DNA of 44,679 nucleotides, from NCBI RefSeq assembly GCF_029868325.1, contig NZ_JARWNW010000301.1, positions 1 to 44,679 of the forward strand. Direction: 5' to 3'. Every line of letters starts with the position of its first letter. Position 1 is the stretch's first letter. A program made the position numbers and the translations under genes. This document shows, in pieces, positions 8,512 through 15,980 of this stretch. Source of the stretch: Nocardia carnea (GTDB lineage Bacteria > Actinomycetota > Actinomycetes > Mycobacteriales > Mycobacteriaceae). Under the pieces are notes generated by a model, which was not told where the DNA came from, searched no databases, and saw only the letters and a list, made by a program, of their open reading frames with translations.

Positions 8512-9993
8512 GTGCTCGATAACCCCCCAGCCGCGAAGTACCCGGTGACGAAGCGAGCCTTCGGTCTCGCCATCCTCGTCCTGAGCGGTTTGCAGCTGAT
8601 GGTGGTGCTGGACGGCACGGTCGTGATTCTGGCCCTGCCGCGACTCCAGGAGGAAATGGGCCTGTCCAGTTCGGGCAGCGCCTGGACCATCACCGCCTAC
8701 GGCCTGCCGTTCGCGGGTTTGATGCTGCTCGGCGGCCGGATCGGTGATTCGTTCGGACGCCGGCGCATGTTCATCGCCGGTGTCGGCCTGTTCACGCTCG
8801 CCTCACTGCTGTGCGGGCTGGCGCAGAACGAACTGTGGCTGATCATCGCGCGCGCCATCCAGGGCACCGGCGCCGCACTGGCCGCGCCCACCGCGTTCGC
8901 CCTGGTTGCCAGTACTTTCGCACCGGGCAAAGTGCGTAACCAGGCCTTCGCAATCTTCGGGTCGATGGTGGCGCTGGGCTCGGTCGGCGGGCTGGTGATC
9001 GGCGGAGCGCTCACCGAGGCCAGCTGGCGCTGGATCTTCCTGATCAATGTGCCGATCGGCGTGTTGATCGTCATCGGTGCGCTGGCCGCCCTGCGCGATA
9101 CCGACCATCAGCGGCTGACACTCGATGTGCGGGGCGCGTTCCTCGGCACACTGGCCTGCGCCCTGATCGTCTTCGGCGCCACCGAGGGCCCGGAACTCGG
9201 CTGGGACAGCCCCTACGTCTACGGTGCGCTGATCGCCGGCGCGGTCCTGCTGCCGGTGTTCGTCTTCGCCGAACGCTACGTCGGCAACCCGCTGCTGCCG
9301 TGGTCGCTGTTCGACAGCCGCGACCGGGTCGCCACCTTCGTGGTGATCCTGCTGGCCAGCGGTGTACTCGGCGCCACCACCTACTTCGCCGGGTTGTTCG
9401 TGCAGAACGTGGTGGGGTACAGCCCGCTGGTGGCGGGCATCTCGTTCATCCCGTTCACCCTGGGTGTCGGTGCGGGCAGCGCGCTCGCCACCAAGCTGGC
9501 ACTGCATATCTCGCCGCGGTGGCTATTGGTGGGCGCCGCCGTGGTGCTGGTGGCCGGGCTGGGCTACGGGTCGACACTGGACGGCGGTGTCGGTTACTGG
9601 ACCACGCTGCTGCCGCTGTTCCTGGTGATCGGTTTCGGGATCGGTATCGCGATGGTGCTCATTCCGCTGTGCGTCCTGGTGGGAGTGCCGCCGGACGAGA
9701 TCGGTCCGCTCTCGGCGATCGGCCAGATGTTCCTGAACCTCGGCACGCCCATCGCCATCGGTGTCCTCACCCCGCTCGCCGCCTCCCGCACCCTCTCCGA
9801 GGGCGGAACCACCGGCAAACCCGCCCAGATGACGCCCGCCGAGATCACCGCCCTCGGCGACGGATACACCCTGGCCATGTTCGTGGCGGCCTGCGGTGCC
9901 CTGCTCGTCGGACTGATCGCACTGACCCTGCGCTACACCGCCGCGGAAGTGGCCCGCGCCCAGCACGCCCAGGACGAAGCCCAGGCCGCCTGA
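8512..9993 (+). CDS. efpA: DHA2-family MFS efflux transporter, EfpA-like
   Basis: A 493-aa integral membrane drug/proton antiporter with about 14 hydrophobic segments. Motif A is present (GGRIGDSFGRRR, after membrane segment 2), preceded by the DHA2 N-terminal LDGTVVILALPRLQ signature, and a motif-C-like GSVGGLVIGG in segment 5. It is placed as EfpA because it adjoins cysG, as Rv2846c does Rv2847c, and because the sequence is of that type; the length is somewhat below the roughly 530 aa of EfpA. GTG start 8512, 6 bp after cysG. The substrate is unknown; EfpA of mycobacteria is linked to drug and lipid export. Confidence 0.85.
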   Translation: MLDNPPAAKYPVTKRAFGLAILVLSGLQLMVVLDGTVVILALPRLQEEMGLSSSGSAWTITAYGLPFAGLMLLGGRIGDSFGRRRMFIAGVGLFTLASLLCGLAQNELWLIIARAIQGTGAALAAPTAFALVASTFAPGKVRNQAFAIFGSMVALGSVGGLVIGGALTEASWRWIFLINVPIGVLIVIGALAALRDTDHQRLTLDVRGAFLGTLACALIVFGATEGPELGWDSPYVYGALIAGAVLLPVFVFAERYVGNPLLPWSLFDSRDRVATFVVILLASGVLGATTYFAGLFVQNVVGYSPLVAGISFIPFTLGVGAGSALATKLALHISPRWLLVGAAVVLVAGLGYGSTLDGGVGYWTTLLPLFLVIGFGIGIAMVLIPLCVLVGVPPDEIGPLSAIGQMFLNLGTPIAIGVLTPLAASRTLSEGGTTGKPAQMTPAEITALGDGYTLAMFVAACGALLVGLIALTLRYTAAEVARAQHAQDEAQAA

Positions 9994-9994
9994 T

Positions 9995-10008
9995 CGGTCC
10001 CGGGACCG
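9995..10008. terminator. short palindrome between convergent efpA and PPOX genes
   Basis: CGGTCCCGGGACCG is a perfect 14-bp palindrome two bases after the efpA stop. As a hairpin it would have only a small loop, so it is a weak terminator candidate. The rest of 10009-10092 shows nothing else. Confidence 0.3.
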
Positions 10009-10092
10009 GAGTATCCCTGGTGCGGATCCCGAACCGTCCCGATGTCCGGGCGAACGGATCGGGGCCGGCACGAGAGCCCTGTGGTTTCCGGA

Positions 10093-10503
10093 CTACAGAC
10101 GTCCGGTGATCTTGTTCGGCGTGATGCGTACGACCACGCGAGGGCCGTCGTTCACGGCGTCGGGGTTGAAGTCGGCGTAGTCCTTGCCCGTGTACTTCCG
10201 TGAGATCCGGTTGCCGACCAGCAGTTCGGGATCGGGCGTCAACGTGGCGGTACCTTTGACCTCGGCGTAGAGGTACGGGTTGTCCGGCGCGGTGATCAGC
10301 ACCGAAATCCGCGGGTCGCGGGCGAGGTTCTTGCCCTGCACGCGATCGGTGGTGGTGGAGTAGAGCAGATCGTCGCCGTCACGGATCAGCCAGGTAACAG
10401 TGAGGTGAGGATGTCCGTCCCGCCCGACGGTGGCCACGGTGACGAACAGCCGGTTCTCGTCGATATGCTTTTTCAAGGTATCCGGCAGCGGAAGTGTGCT
10501 CAT
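10093..10503 (-). CDS. PPOX-class, probably F420-dependent, oxidoreductase
   Basis: A 136-aa split-barrel flavin/F420-binding protein (pyridoxamine-oxidase-like fold). The order of motifs is typical: FVTVATVGRDGHPHLTVTWLI, then STTTDRVQGKNLARDPRISVLI and YAEVKGTATL. Members in actinobacteria use coenzyme F420 to reduce varied substrates such as biliverdin; the substrate here is unknown. Start ATG 10503 gives the usual short N-terminus (MSTLPLPD); an upstream in-frame ATG at 10536 would add a basic tail and nearly reach the preceding gene. It lies 39 bp downstream of the DUF305 gene on the same strand, so the two are likely co-transcribed. Confidence 0.85.
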   Translation of the reverse strand: MSTLPLPDTLKKHIDENRLFVTVATVGRDGHPHLTVTWLIRDGDDLLYSTTTDRVQGKNLARDPRISVLITAPDNPYLYAEVKGTATLTPDPELLVGNRISRKYTGKDYADFNPDAVNDGPRVVVRITPNKITGRL

Positions 10504-10542
10504 AGCAACGAGTAACCGCCTTCGCCTCATGATCATTCCGGA

Positions 10543-11217
10543 TCAGCCCGAAGGTGCGGCCTCGAGCTGGGTCAGCAGCAGGGCGATCAGCCCGGACTCC
10601 TGGGTTTGACCACTGATCATTTCCCGGGCGACCTGTTTGACCACACCACCGGCGAGCATTGCGTCGGCAACCCGAGCCATAGCGATACCGCCGTCGTGGT
10701 GGGCCTGCATGAGCTGCAGGAACAGCACTGAGGCGGCGCGCCCACGCGCCGCGGACAGGGCGTCGAGCTGCTCCTGGGTGGCCATACCGGGCATGGTCGT
10801 CGGATGCCCGCTGTGCCGGTCGTCCGCGCTGTGGCCGTCATCCGCACTGTGCCCGTCGTGCGCACTGTGGCCGTCGAGCGATTCCTCGGGCATCCAGGCC
10901 ATCGGATCGGAGTTGGCCGCCGGGGCTCCGGCCATTCGCAACCAGCCCAGCAGCATGCCGATTTCGGACCGCTGGGTGTCGTCGATCTGCTGGGCCAGAC
11001 CCAGAACAGCGGGGTCGGCGCCGGGGTCGAGCCGTTGCACCATGATCAGCGCCTGATGGTGATGCGCCGCCATGTCCTGCACGAATCCCAGTTCGACGTC
11101 GGTGAGTATTTCCCGAGGCGCGGGATCGTCGATGAACAGTGGCCGTATCGCCGCACCGAGCACCAGGAGTAGCACGGCCGCAACGGAATAGGCGGCGGCC
11201 TCGCGTAGGCGTTTCAC
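10543..11217 (-). CDS. membrane-anchored DUF305 protein with His-rich insert
   Basis: A 224-aa protein with a membrane anchor (about residues 8-28) and a periplasmic-side DUF305 domain: FVQDMAAHHHQALIMVQRL in the first helix pair and LMQAHHDGGIAMA in the second. Between them is a His/Asp-rich segment made of short repeats of the type GHSADDGHSADD (DNA 10809-10880). The chosen start is GTG 11217, which overlaps the TGA of an upstream 28-codon leader as GTGA; the GTG at 11220 is equally readable. A longer frame continues upstream but has no plausible start. Some DUF305 proteins, such as cyanobacterial CopM, bind copper, so metal binding is a reasonable guess. Followed by a PPOX-type oxidoreductase gene. 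Confidence 0.82.
   Translation of the reverse strand: MKRLREAAAYSVAAVLLLVLGAAIRPLFIDDPAPREILTDVELGFVQDMAAHHHQALIMVQRLDPGADPAVLGLAQQIDDTQRSEIGMLLGWLRMAGAPAANSDPMAWMPEESLDGHSAHDGHSADDGHSADDRHSGHPTTMPGMATQEQLDALSAARGRAASVLFLQLMQAHHDGGIAMARVADAMLAGGVVKQVAREMISGQTQESGLIALLLTQLEAAPSG
10809..10880 (-). repeat. 18-bp-type tandem repeat encoding His-rich segment
   Basis: Imperfect tandem units of about 18 bp, read on the minus strand as repeats of GGCCACAGTGCGGACGA-like sequence, encode GHSA(H/D)D units in the DUF305 protein. About four copies are visible with point differences, indicating past slippage or unequal exchange. Confidence 0.7.
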
Positions 11218-11300
11218 CACCGGCGCCCACTCTGCTCCCCGGCATTCGCGGGCGCCGGGGCCGACGGTGCCGGATACCCGCGACGGGTCGGCTCGGCCAT
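11214..11300 (-). CDS. 28-aa leader peptide coupled to the DUF305 gene
   Basis: A short frame runs from ATG 11300-11298 to TGA 11216-11214. It is preceded by an almost perfect ribosome binding site, AGGAGG at 11312-11307, six bases before the ATG. The peptide (MAEPTRRGYPAPSAPAPANA and then GEQSGRRW) is Pro/Ala/Arg-rich and has no recognised domain. Its stop overlaps the DUF305 start codon as GTGA, so ribosomes finishing the leader could restart on DUF305, which has no good binding site of its own. It may be a regulatory leader or a short free peptide. The signals are seen; the role is inferred. Confidence 0.55.
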   Translation of the reverse strand: MAEPTRRGYPAPSAPAPANAGEQSGRRW

Positions 11301-11350
11301 TCACCACCTCCTGCCCGGCCCTGTCTGCGTATTTCCGGGCCGTGCTGGGG

Positions 11351-11356
11351 ATTATG
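11351..11356 (-). promoter_or_regulatory. possible -10 element for leader-DUF305-PPOX operon
   Basis: CATAAT on the minus strand (11356-11351) stands out in a GC-rich divergent intergenic region about 50 bp before the leader peptide ATG. No convincing -35 hexamer is seen 17 bp upstream, so this is weak. The rest of the 11313-11547 divergent region shows no gene or repeat I can support. Confidence 0.3.
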
Positions 11357-11550
11357 GCCCGCGCATCCCTTACGCGGGGCGATACCGGTGATCCGGTGAC
11401 TCGGCGATCGGCACGAATCGTCTCCGCGCCGGACTGAAACGCGTTACAGTCTGCGGCACGCGGGCGGCCGGTATCCCCGATGCCACCAGCGCTCGAGTGC
11501 CGATCCGAGCAGGTCCGCGCACTGTGGCCGATGGCGTCAGGAGGACGATG

Positions 11551-12681
11551 ATGCCCGATGAGATAAACCCCACCGAACATCTGCAGCTCACCACCAGCGA
11601 ACGCGATCTGGACACCCTCGCCGCCCAGCTCACCGGCTGGTTGCAGGCGCGGGTGGCCGCCGACGAGCCGCCGGTGATCGAATCGCTGCACCGGCCGCTG
11701 TCCGGTGGACTGTCCAGCGCATCGGTGTTGTTCGATGCCCGGTGGACGTCCGCGGGTGCACCACAGGAGGGGTCCTACGTCGCGCGGATGGTGCCGGAAG
11801 CGGGGGCGTTCCCGGTGTTCCGCGACTACGACCTGCCGCTGCAGTACCGGATCATCGGCGAGGTCGCCGCCCACACCGATGTACCGGTACCGCCGCTGCG
11901 CTGGCTGGAAACCGACGACTCCGTGTGCGGCGCCCCGTTCTTCGTCATGGACCGGGTCGACGGCCGCATCCCCGGCGACAACCCGCCGTATGTATTCGCG
12001 GGCTGGTTGTACGACGCGGAACCTGCCGAACGGGCCGAGCTGACCCGCAACACCCTCGAGGTACTCGCCCGGATCCACGCGATCACCGAACCGGCCCGGC
12101 GTTTTCCGGAGCTGGACGGGCCCGGCCCGGCGCTGCGCCGTCACCTCGCCGCCCAGCGGGACTGGTACCGGTGGGCGCTGGTGGACGACGGTTTCGAGAT
12201 TCCGTTGATCGAGCGGGCCTTCGACTGGCTGGAACACAATTTCCCGGACGATCCGGGTCCGGATGTCCTGAGCTGGGGCGATGCCCGTCCCGGCAATATC
12301 ATCTACGACGGTTGCACACCGATCGCGGTACTGGACTGGGAAATGGCGGCGCTGGGCCCGCGGGAGCTGGACCTGGCCTGGATGATCTTCCTGCACAGGT
12401 TCTTCCAGGATATCGCCACCGGCTTCGATATGCCCGGGCTACCCGATTTCCTACGCCGTGACGAGGTGGTCGCGCAGTACGAGAAACTGACCGGCCACAC
12501 CGTACGTGACCTCGATTTCCACCTCACCTACGCCGCACTGCGGCACGCGATCGTGATGGCCCGCATCAAACGCCGGATGATCCATATGGGTGAGGACACC
12601 GCCCCCGCCGACCGCGACGACTACATCATGCATCGGGCCACCTTGGAGGCCATGCTCGACGGCACCTACGGATGGGATTGA
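11551..12681 (+). CDS. aminoglycoside phosphotransferase-like (APH/ACAD10-type) kinase
   Basis: A 376-aa protein with the phosphotransferase (APH) fold. The catalytic loop reads LSWGDARPGNIIYDG, with Trp in place of the His of the usual HGD, and the metal-binding DW motif follows in AVLDWEMAALGPRELDLAW. This variant is typical of the mycobacterial/nocardial phosphotransferase subfamily, whose substrates are mostly unknown and which is unrelated to drug resistance in most cases. ATG 11551 is chosen for its six-base spacing after AGGAGG (11539-11544); ATG 11548 is next to it. The stop lies one base before the next gene's TTG start, so the pair is translationally coupled. Confidence 0.85.
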   Translation: MPDEINPTEHLQLTTSERDLDTLAAQLTGWLQARVAADEPPVIESLHRPLSGGLSSASVLFDARWTSAGAPQEGSYVARMVPEAGAFPVFRDYDLPLQYRIIGEVAAHTDVPVPPLRWLETDDSVCGAPFFVMDRVDGRIPGDNPPYVFAGWLYDAEPAERAELTRNTLEVLARIHAITEPARRFPELDGPGPALRRHLAAQRDWYRWALVDDGFEIPLIERAFDWLEHNFPDDPGPDVLSWGDARPGNIIYDGCTPIAVLDWEMAALGPRELDLAWMIFLHRFFQDIATGFDMPGLPDFLRRDEVVAQYEKLTGHTVRDLDFHLTYAALRHAIVMARIKRRMIHMGEDTAPADRDDYIMHRATLEAMLDGTYGWD

Positions 12682-12682
12682 T

Positions 12683-13813
12683 TTGAGCGAGAACACCGCC
12701 CGCACACCCGCTTCGACCCCGGGCCCACTGGACGAATACCCGATCCACCAGACCCCGCTGCCGATCGCGCGCGCCGCCACCAGCGACCGCAACTTCTACG
12801 ACCGCAGCTATTTCAACGCACACAACCGGGACGGCGCCACCATGCTGGTCACCGGCTTCGGCGTCTATCCCAATCTGGGTGTCGTCGACGCCTACGCGGC
12901 GCTGCGCCGCGGTGACGAAATCACCTCGGTGCGCTTCTCCGACGCCCGCAGCGACCGCAGCCTGGACCTGGCGGTGGGCGGCTACCGGATCGAAGTGGTC
13001 GAACCGCTGCACACGATCCGGGTGCTGTGCGAGCACGACGAACTCGGACTCGACCTCACCTGGACGGGCTCGTTCCCCGCGGTCCAGGAACAACCCCATG
13101 TGATGCTCGCCGGGAACCGCCCGACGCTGGATGCCTCCCGGTTCGCGCAGGTCGGCTCGTGGGCCGGCACGATCTCGCTCGGCGGCGAGGACATTACCGT
13201 CGACCCGGACGTGTGGATGGGCACCCGCGATCGGTCGTGGGGTATCCGTCCGGTCGGCGAGGCCGAACCCCCGGGCCGCGCCGCCACCGAAGGCACCGGC
13301 GGATTCTGGTGGCTCTACGTACCGCTGCGATTCGACGATTTCGCGGTGGTGGTGATCCTGCAGGAGAATCCGGACGGCTACCGCACACTCAACGACGCGG
13401 TCCGGGTGTTCCCGGACGGTTCGGTCGAACAACTGGGCTGGCCGCACGTCACCATCGACTACCGTTCCGGCACCCGCCACCCGGAGGCCGCGACCCTCGA
13501 ACTGCGGACCCCCGACGGGGAACCGCTGACCATCGATATCCGCACCGTCACCGGGATCCCCTTGCACATCGGGTGCGGTTACGGCGGCGATCCCGACTGG
13601 TTGCACGGTCAGTGGAAGGGCCGCGACTGGTCGTGGGCGAACAGCTACGACCTCACCGACCCGGCGATAGCCGGGCGAATCCCATGGGGCGTCACCGACC
13701 ACATCGCCCACGCCCGCTGCGGCGACGCCGAGGGCTGGGGCCTGTTCGAACACGCCAGCGTCGGCCGCCACGACCCCACCGGTTTCGCGGACCTGCTGTC
13801 GGTCGCCCCTTGA
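12683..13813 (+). CDS. unrecognised beta-rich protein coupled to the phosphotransferase
   Basis: A 376-aa protein, mostly short alternating hydrophobic strands with many Trp and Gly residues, e.g. TRDRSWGIRPVG, GGFWWLYVPLRF and DWSWANSYDLTDP near the C-terminus. No signal peptide or membrane segment is seen. The layout recalls two-domain calycin-like proteins of the AttH/CrtC hydratase superfamily, but this is an impression only. The TTG start (12683) follows GGATGGGA and lies one base after the stop of the phosphotransferase gene; upstream codons in the same frame belong to that gene's coding region. The tight coupling suggests both proteins act on the same, unknown, substrate. Confidence 0.75.
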   Translation: MSENTARTPASTPGPLDEYPIHQTPLPIARAATSDRNFYDRSYFNAHNRDGATMLVTGFGVYPNLGVVDAYAALRRGDEITSVRFSDARSDRSLDLAVGGYRIEVVEPLHTIRVLCEHDELGLDLTWTGSFPAVQEQPHVMLAGNRPTLDASRFAQVGSWAGTISLGGEDITVDPDVWMGTRDRSWGIRPVGEAEPPGRAATEGTGGFWWLYVPLRFDDFAVVVILQENPDGYRTLNDAVRVFPDGSVEQLGWPHVTIDYRSGTRHPEAATLELRTPDGEPLTIDIRTVTGIPLHIGCGYGGDPDWLHGQWKGRDWSWANSYDLTDPAIAGRIPWGVTDHIAHARCGDAEGWGLFEHASVGRHDPTGFADLLSVAP

Positions 13814-13857
13814 GTTAGGCAGTCGAGCACGGCGCGCCTACAGAACAAACACCGTTG

Positions 13858-13890
13858 CCTCACTGATTCACGGCTAGTGAATCAGTGAGG
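13858..13890. terminator. perfect 14-bp inverted repeat between convergent genes
   Basis: CCTCACTGATTCAC (13858-13871) pairs perfectly with GTGAATCAGTGAGG (13877-13890) around the 5-nt loop GGCTA. It lies between the end of the beta-rich protein gene (13813) and the stop of cobE (13893-13895), so a bidirectional terminator is the simplest reading. The arms are AT-richer than most local hairpins and there is no T run. Confidence 0.55.
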
Positions 13891-13892
13891 TA

Positions 13893-14303
13893 TCAACCCA
13901 TAGCACCGGTGATCACCGTGGCGCGCGTGGCGGCCGCAGCGATCACCACCCCCGATACCACTCGCCGCGGTACCAGCAGCGGGCCGGAGCCGGCCAGCAG
14001 TGCCGCGGCCTCGGCGACGCCGGGAATTCCGAATACTTCCATCGCTTTGCCGGACGGGTTGGGCACCTGGACGTGCGCGAGCTGATCGGTGGTGAATCCG
14101 ATCAGCGGCACCCCCAACCTCTCGGCAGCCGCGCCCAGACCCGGTTCGCCGGCGCGCCGGTCGATGGTGGCGAGGCAGGCGATCCGCGCACTGGGCAGCA
14201 CCGTGTCCAGCGCTGCCAGAATGTGATCGGCGCACCCGCCGGGACGCAGTCCCAGGCCGACGGCGAGGCGGGGTGCCGCCGCGGCGGGATCCGAGGATGT
14301 CAT
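13893..14303 (-). CDS. cobE: cobalamin biosynthesis protein CobE/CbiG C-terminal domain
   Basis: A 136-aa protein matching the CobE / CbiG C-terminal fold. It has the typical start LAVGLGLRPGGCADHILAAL, the strand CLATIDRRAGEPGLGAAAER, and the VPNPSGKAMEVFGIPGVAEA signature, ending with a conserved hydrophobic strand. CobE is needed in the aerobic cobalamin pathway, probably around C-ring handling; its exact reaction is not settled. The start ATG (14303-14301) overlaps the cobB stop as ATGA, so it is translated together with cobB. It is the last gene of the chelatase-cobO-cobB-cobE run. Confidence 0.82.
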   Translation of the reverse strand: MTSSDPAAAAPRLAVGLGLRPGGCADHILAALDTVLPSARIACLATIDRRAGEPGLGAAAERLGVPLIGFTTDQLAHVQVPNPSGKAMEVFGIPGVAEAAALLAGSGPLLVPRRVVSGVVIAAAATRATVITGAMG

Positions 14304-15934
14304 CGGGTGGTCGCGGCGGCAAACGCACGCCGGTGAGCGCGGGCGCTGGAAACGAAGCGGTGCACGGCGGCCGGGTTCCCTGCGGGGTGTGTATGCAGAT
14401 AGGAGGCGTGCACTTGGTGCACAAGGGCCCCTTCCCTGATCTGCTCACTACCCGCGCGCCAGGCCCAGGCGGAGGTAGGGGTGCCGGCGGCGACCAATCG
14501 GGTCCGGTGGAATTCGTGGCCGAGCACCCGTTCGCCCGCCCGCCACAGCGGGGAATCGGCCAGGGCGACGGCCTCTCGGTAACCGAGGGTCAGGCGCGGA
14601 CCGAATTCGGCGACCGCATCGAGGACACCCGCCATCGGGTGACCGTCCAACGAGGCGGCAAGGTAGAGCAGGCCCGCGCATTCGGCATGGATCGGCAGCC
14701 CACGCTGCGCCTGTTCGGCCACCGCGGCCCGGAGCACGGTGTTGGCGGCGAGCGCTTCCGCATGTTCCTCCGGGAAGCCACCCGGCAGAACCAGCCCGGC
14801 GGCATCGGCGGGCAGCGGATCGTGCAGCGGATCGAATACCGCGACCTGCGCGCCGGCGGCGGTGAGCAGCTCCCGGTGCTCGGCGTAGCCGAACGTGAAC
14901 GCCGGGCCACCCGCCATGGCGATCACCGGACTGCGCTCTCCGGCAACGAATTGTGTTCCGGCCGCCGGCCCTGCTGTGACCACACCAGAACTGTCCGCGC
15001 CTCTTACCGCCTCGGGCCCGGCTACCACCGCCCGGGCCGGCCTGGTCGCACCGGATATCGCAGCGCTTCCGGCGATCGCACCGGCCCCGGCGCCGCGCTC
15101 GGGCTCTGGTGAGACGGCCGCGTCTGCCGCCGTACCGAATCGCGACGATTCACCAGTCGCACCTGCCTCGGCAGCGTTCGCTACTGCGGTCGCCTGCACC
15201 GGATCCCATACTGTGCCCGGGCCGGGCGCAACAGCGAGTGCGGCGGCAGCGGACAGGTCGATATGGCGAGCGACCAGATCCGTCATCGCATCGACCGCGC
15301 GCAGGGCCGCGCTGCCGTGTTCGACCGCCGGGATCAGGCCCAGATGCCGGGACGGGACCTCGAGTTCGGCCAACCTCGGCAAAGCACCGAGTACCGGCAG
15401 CCCGACCCGGTCACAGGCGGCACGCAGAACCTGTTCGTGCCGTTCGCTGCCGACCCGATTCAGGATCACCCCGCCCAGCCGGATCCCGGAGTCGAAGGTC
15501 GCGAACCCGTGCAACAGCGCGGCCAGGCTCTGGCTGTGCCCGCGCGCATCCACGACGAGGATCACCGGCAGGCCGAGCAGGTTCGCGACCTGTGCGGTGG
15601 ACCCCTCCGCGACCGGGTCCGCGGACCGGTCGTCGATCCGGCCGTCGAACAGACCCATCACCCCCTCCACGACCGCGAGGTCGCAGTCGCGGGAACCGTG
15701 GCGGTACAGGGGCGCGATCCGGTCCCGGCCGACCAGCACCGGATCGAGGTTGCGGCCGGGGCGGCCGGCGGCCAGGCCGTGGTAGCCGGGGTCGATATAG
15801 TCCGGCCCCACCTTGAACGGCGCGACCCGGTGCCCGGCCCGGCGCAGCGCGCCGATGAGGCCGGTCGCAACGGTGGTCTTACCGCTACCGGAAGCCGGTG
15901 CGGCGAGGACGATTCCGGCGGCGCCGGTGGTCAT
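14300..15934 (-). CDS. cobB: cobyrinic acid a,c-diamide synthase with long Ala/Gly-rich linker
   Basis: A 544-aa glutamine-dependent amidase that converts hydrogenobyrinic acid to its a,c-diamide. The N-terminal ATP-binding domain has AAPASGSGKTTV (residues 11-22) and KVGPDYIDPGYH. The C-terminal class I amidotransferase has LVLPGGFPEEHA and the catalytic Cys in HAECAGLLYL (C419), with a late His near HEFHRT. Between them, residues about 242-334 form a low-complexity Ala/Gly/Pro-rich stretch absent from ordinary CobB proteins, which explains the extra roughly 90 residues compared with about 455. Counterpart of M. tuberculosis Rv2848c. It follows cobO by 46 bp and overlaps cobE. Confidence 0.93.
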   Translation of the reverse strand: MTTGAAGIVLAAPASGSGKTTVATGLIGALRRAGHRVAPFKVGPDYIDPGYHGLAAGRPGRNLDPVLVGRDRIAPLYRHGSRDCDLAVVEGVMGLFDGRIDDRSADPVAEGSTAQVANLLGLPVILVVDARGHSQSLAALLHGFATFDSGIRLGGVILNRVGSERHEQVLRAACDRVGLPVLGALPRLAELEVPSRHLGLIPAVEHGSAALRAVDAMTDLVARHIDLSAAAALAVAPGPGTVWDPVQATAVANAAEAGATGESSRFGTAADAAVSPEPERGAGAGAIAGSAAISGATRPARAVVAGPEAVRGADSSGVVTAGPAAGTQFVAGERSPVIAMAGGPAFTFGYAEHRELLTAAGAQVAVFDPLHDPLPADAAGLVLPGGFPEEHAEALAANTVLRAAVAEQAQRGLPIHAECAGLLYLAASLDGHPMAGVLDAVAEFGPRLTLGYREAVALADSPLWRAGERVLGHEFHRTRLVAAGTPTSAWAWRAGSEQIREGALVHQVHASYLHTHPAGNPAAVHRFVSSARAHRRAFAAATTR

Positions 15935-15980
15935 CGTGGTGAACCCGCGCGCAACGGCGCCACCCGGCCGCCGGTAGAGC

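Noticed and set aside
11221..12396. 392-codon upstream continuation of the DUF305 frame
   Set aside because: It is antisense to the phosphotransferase gene and has no homology; the DUF305 protein begins at the GTG overlapping the leader stop.
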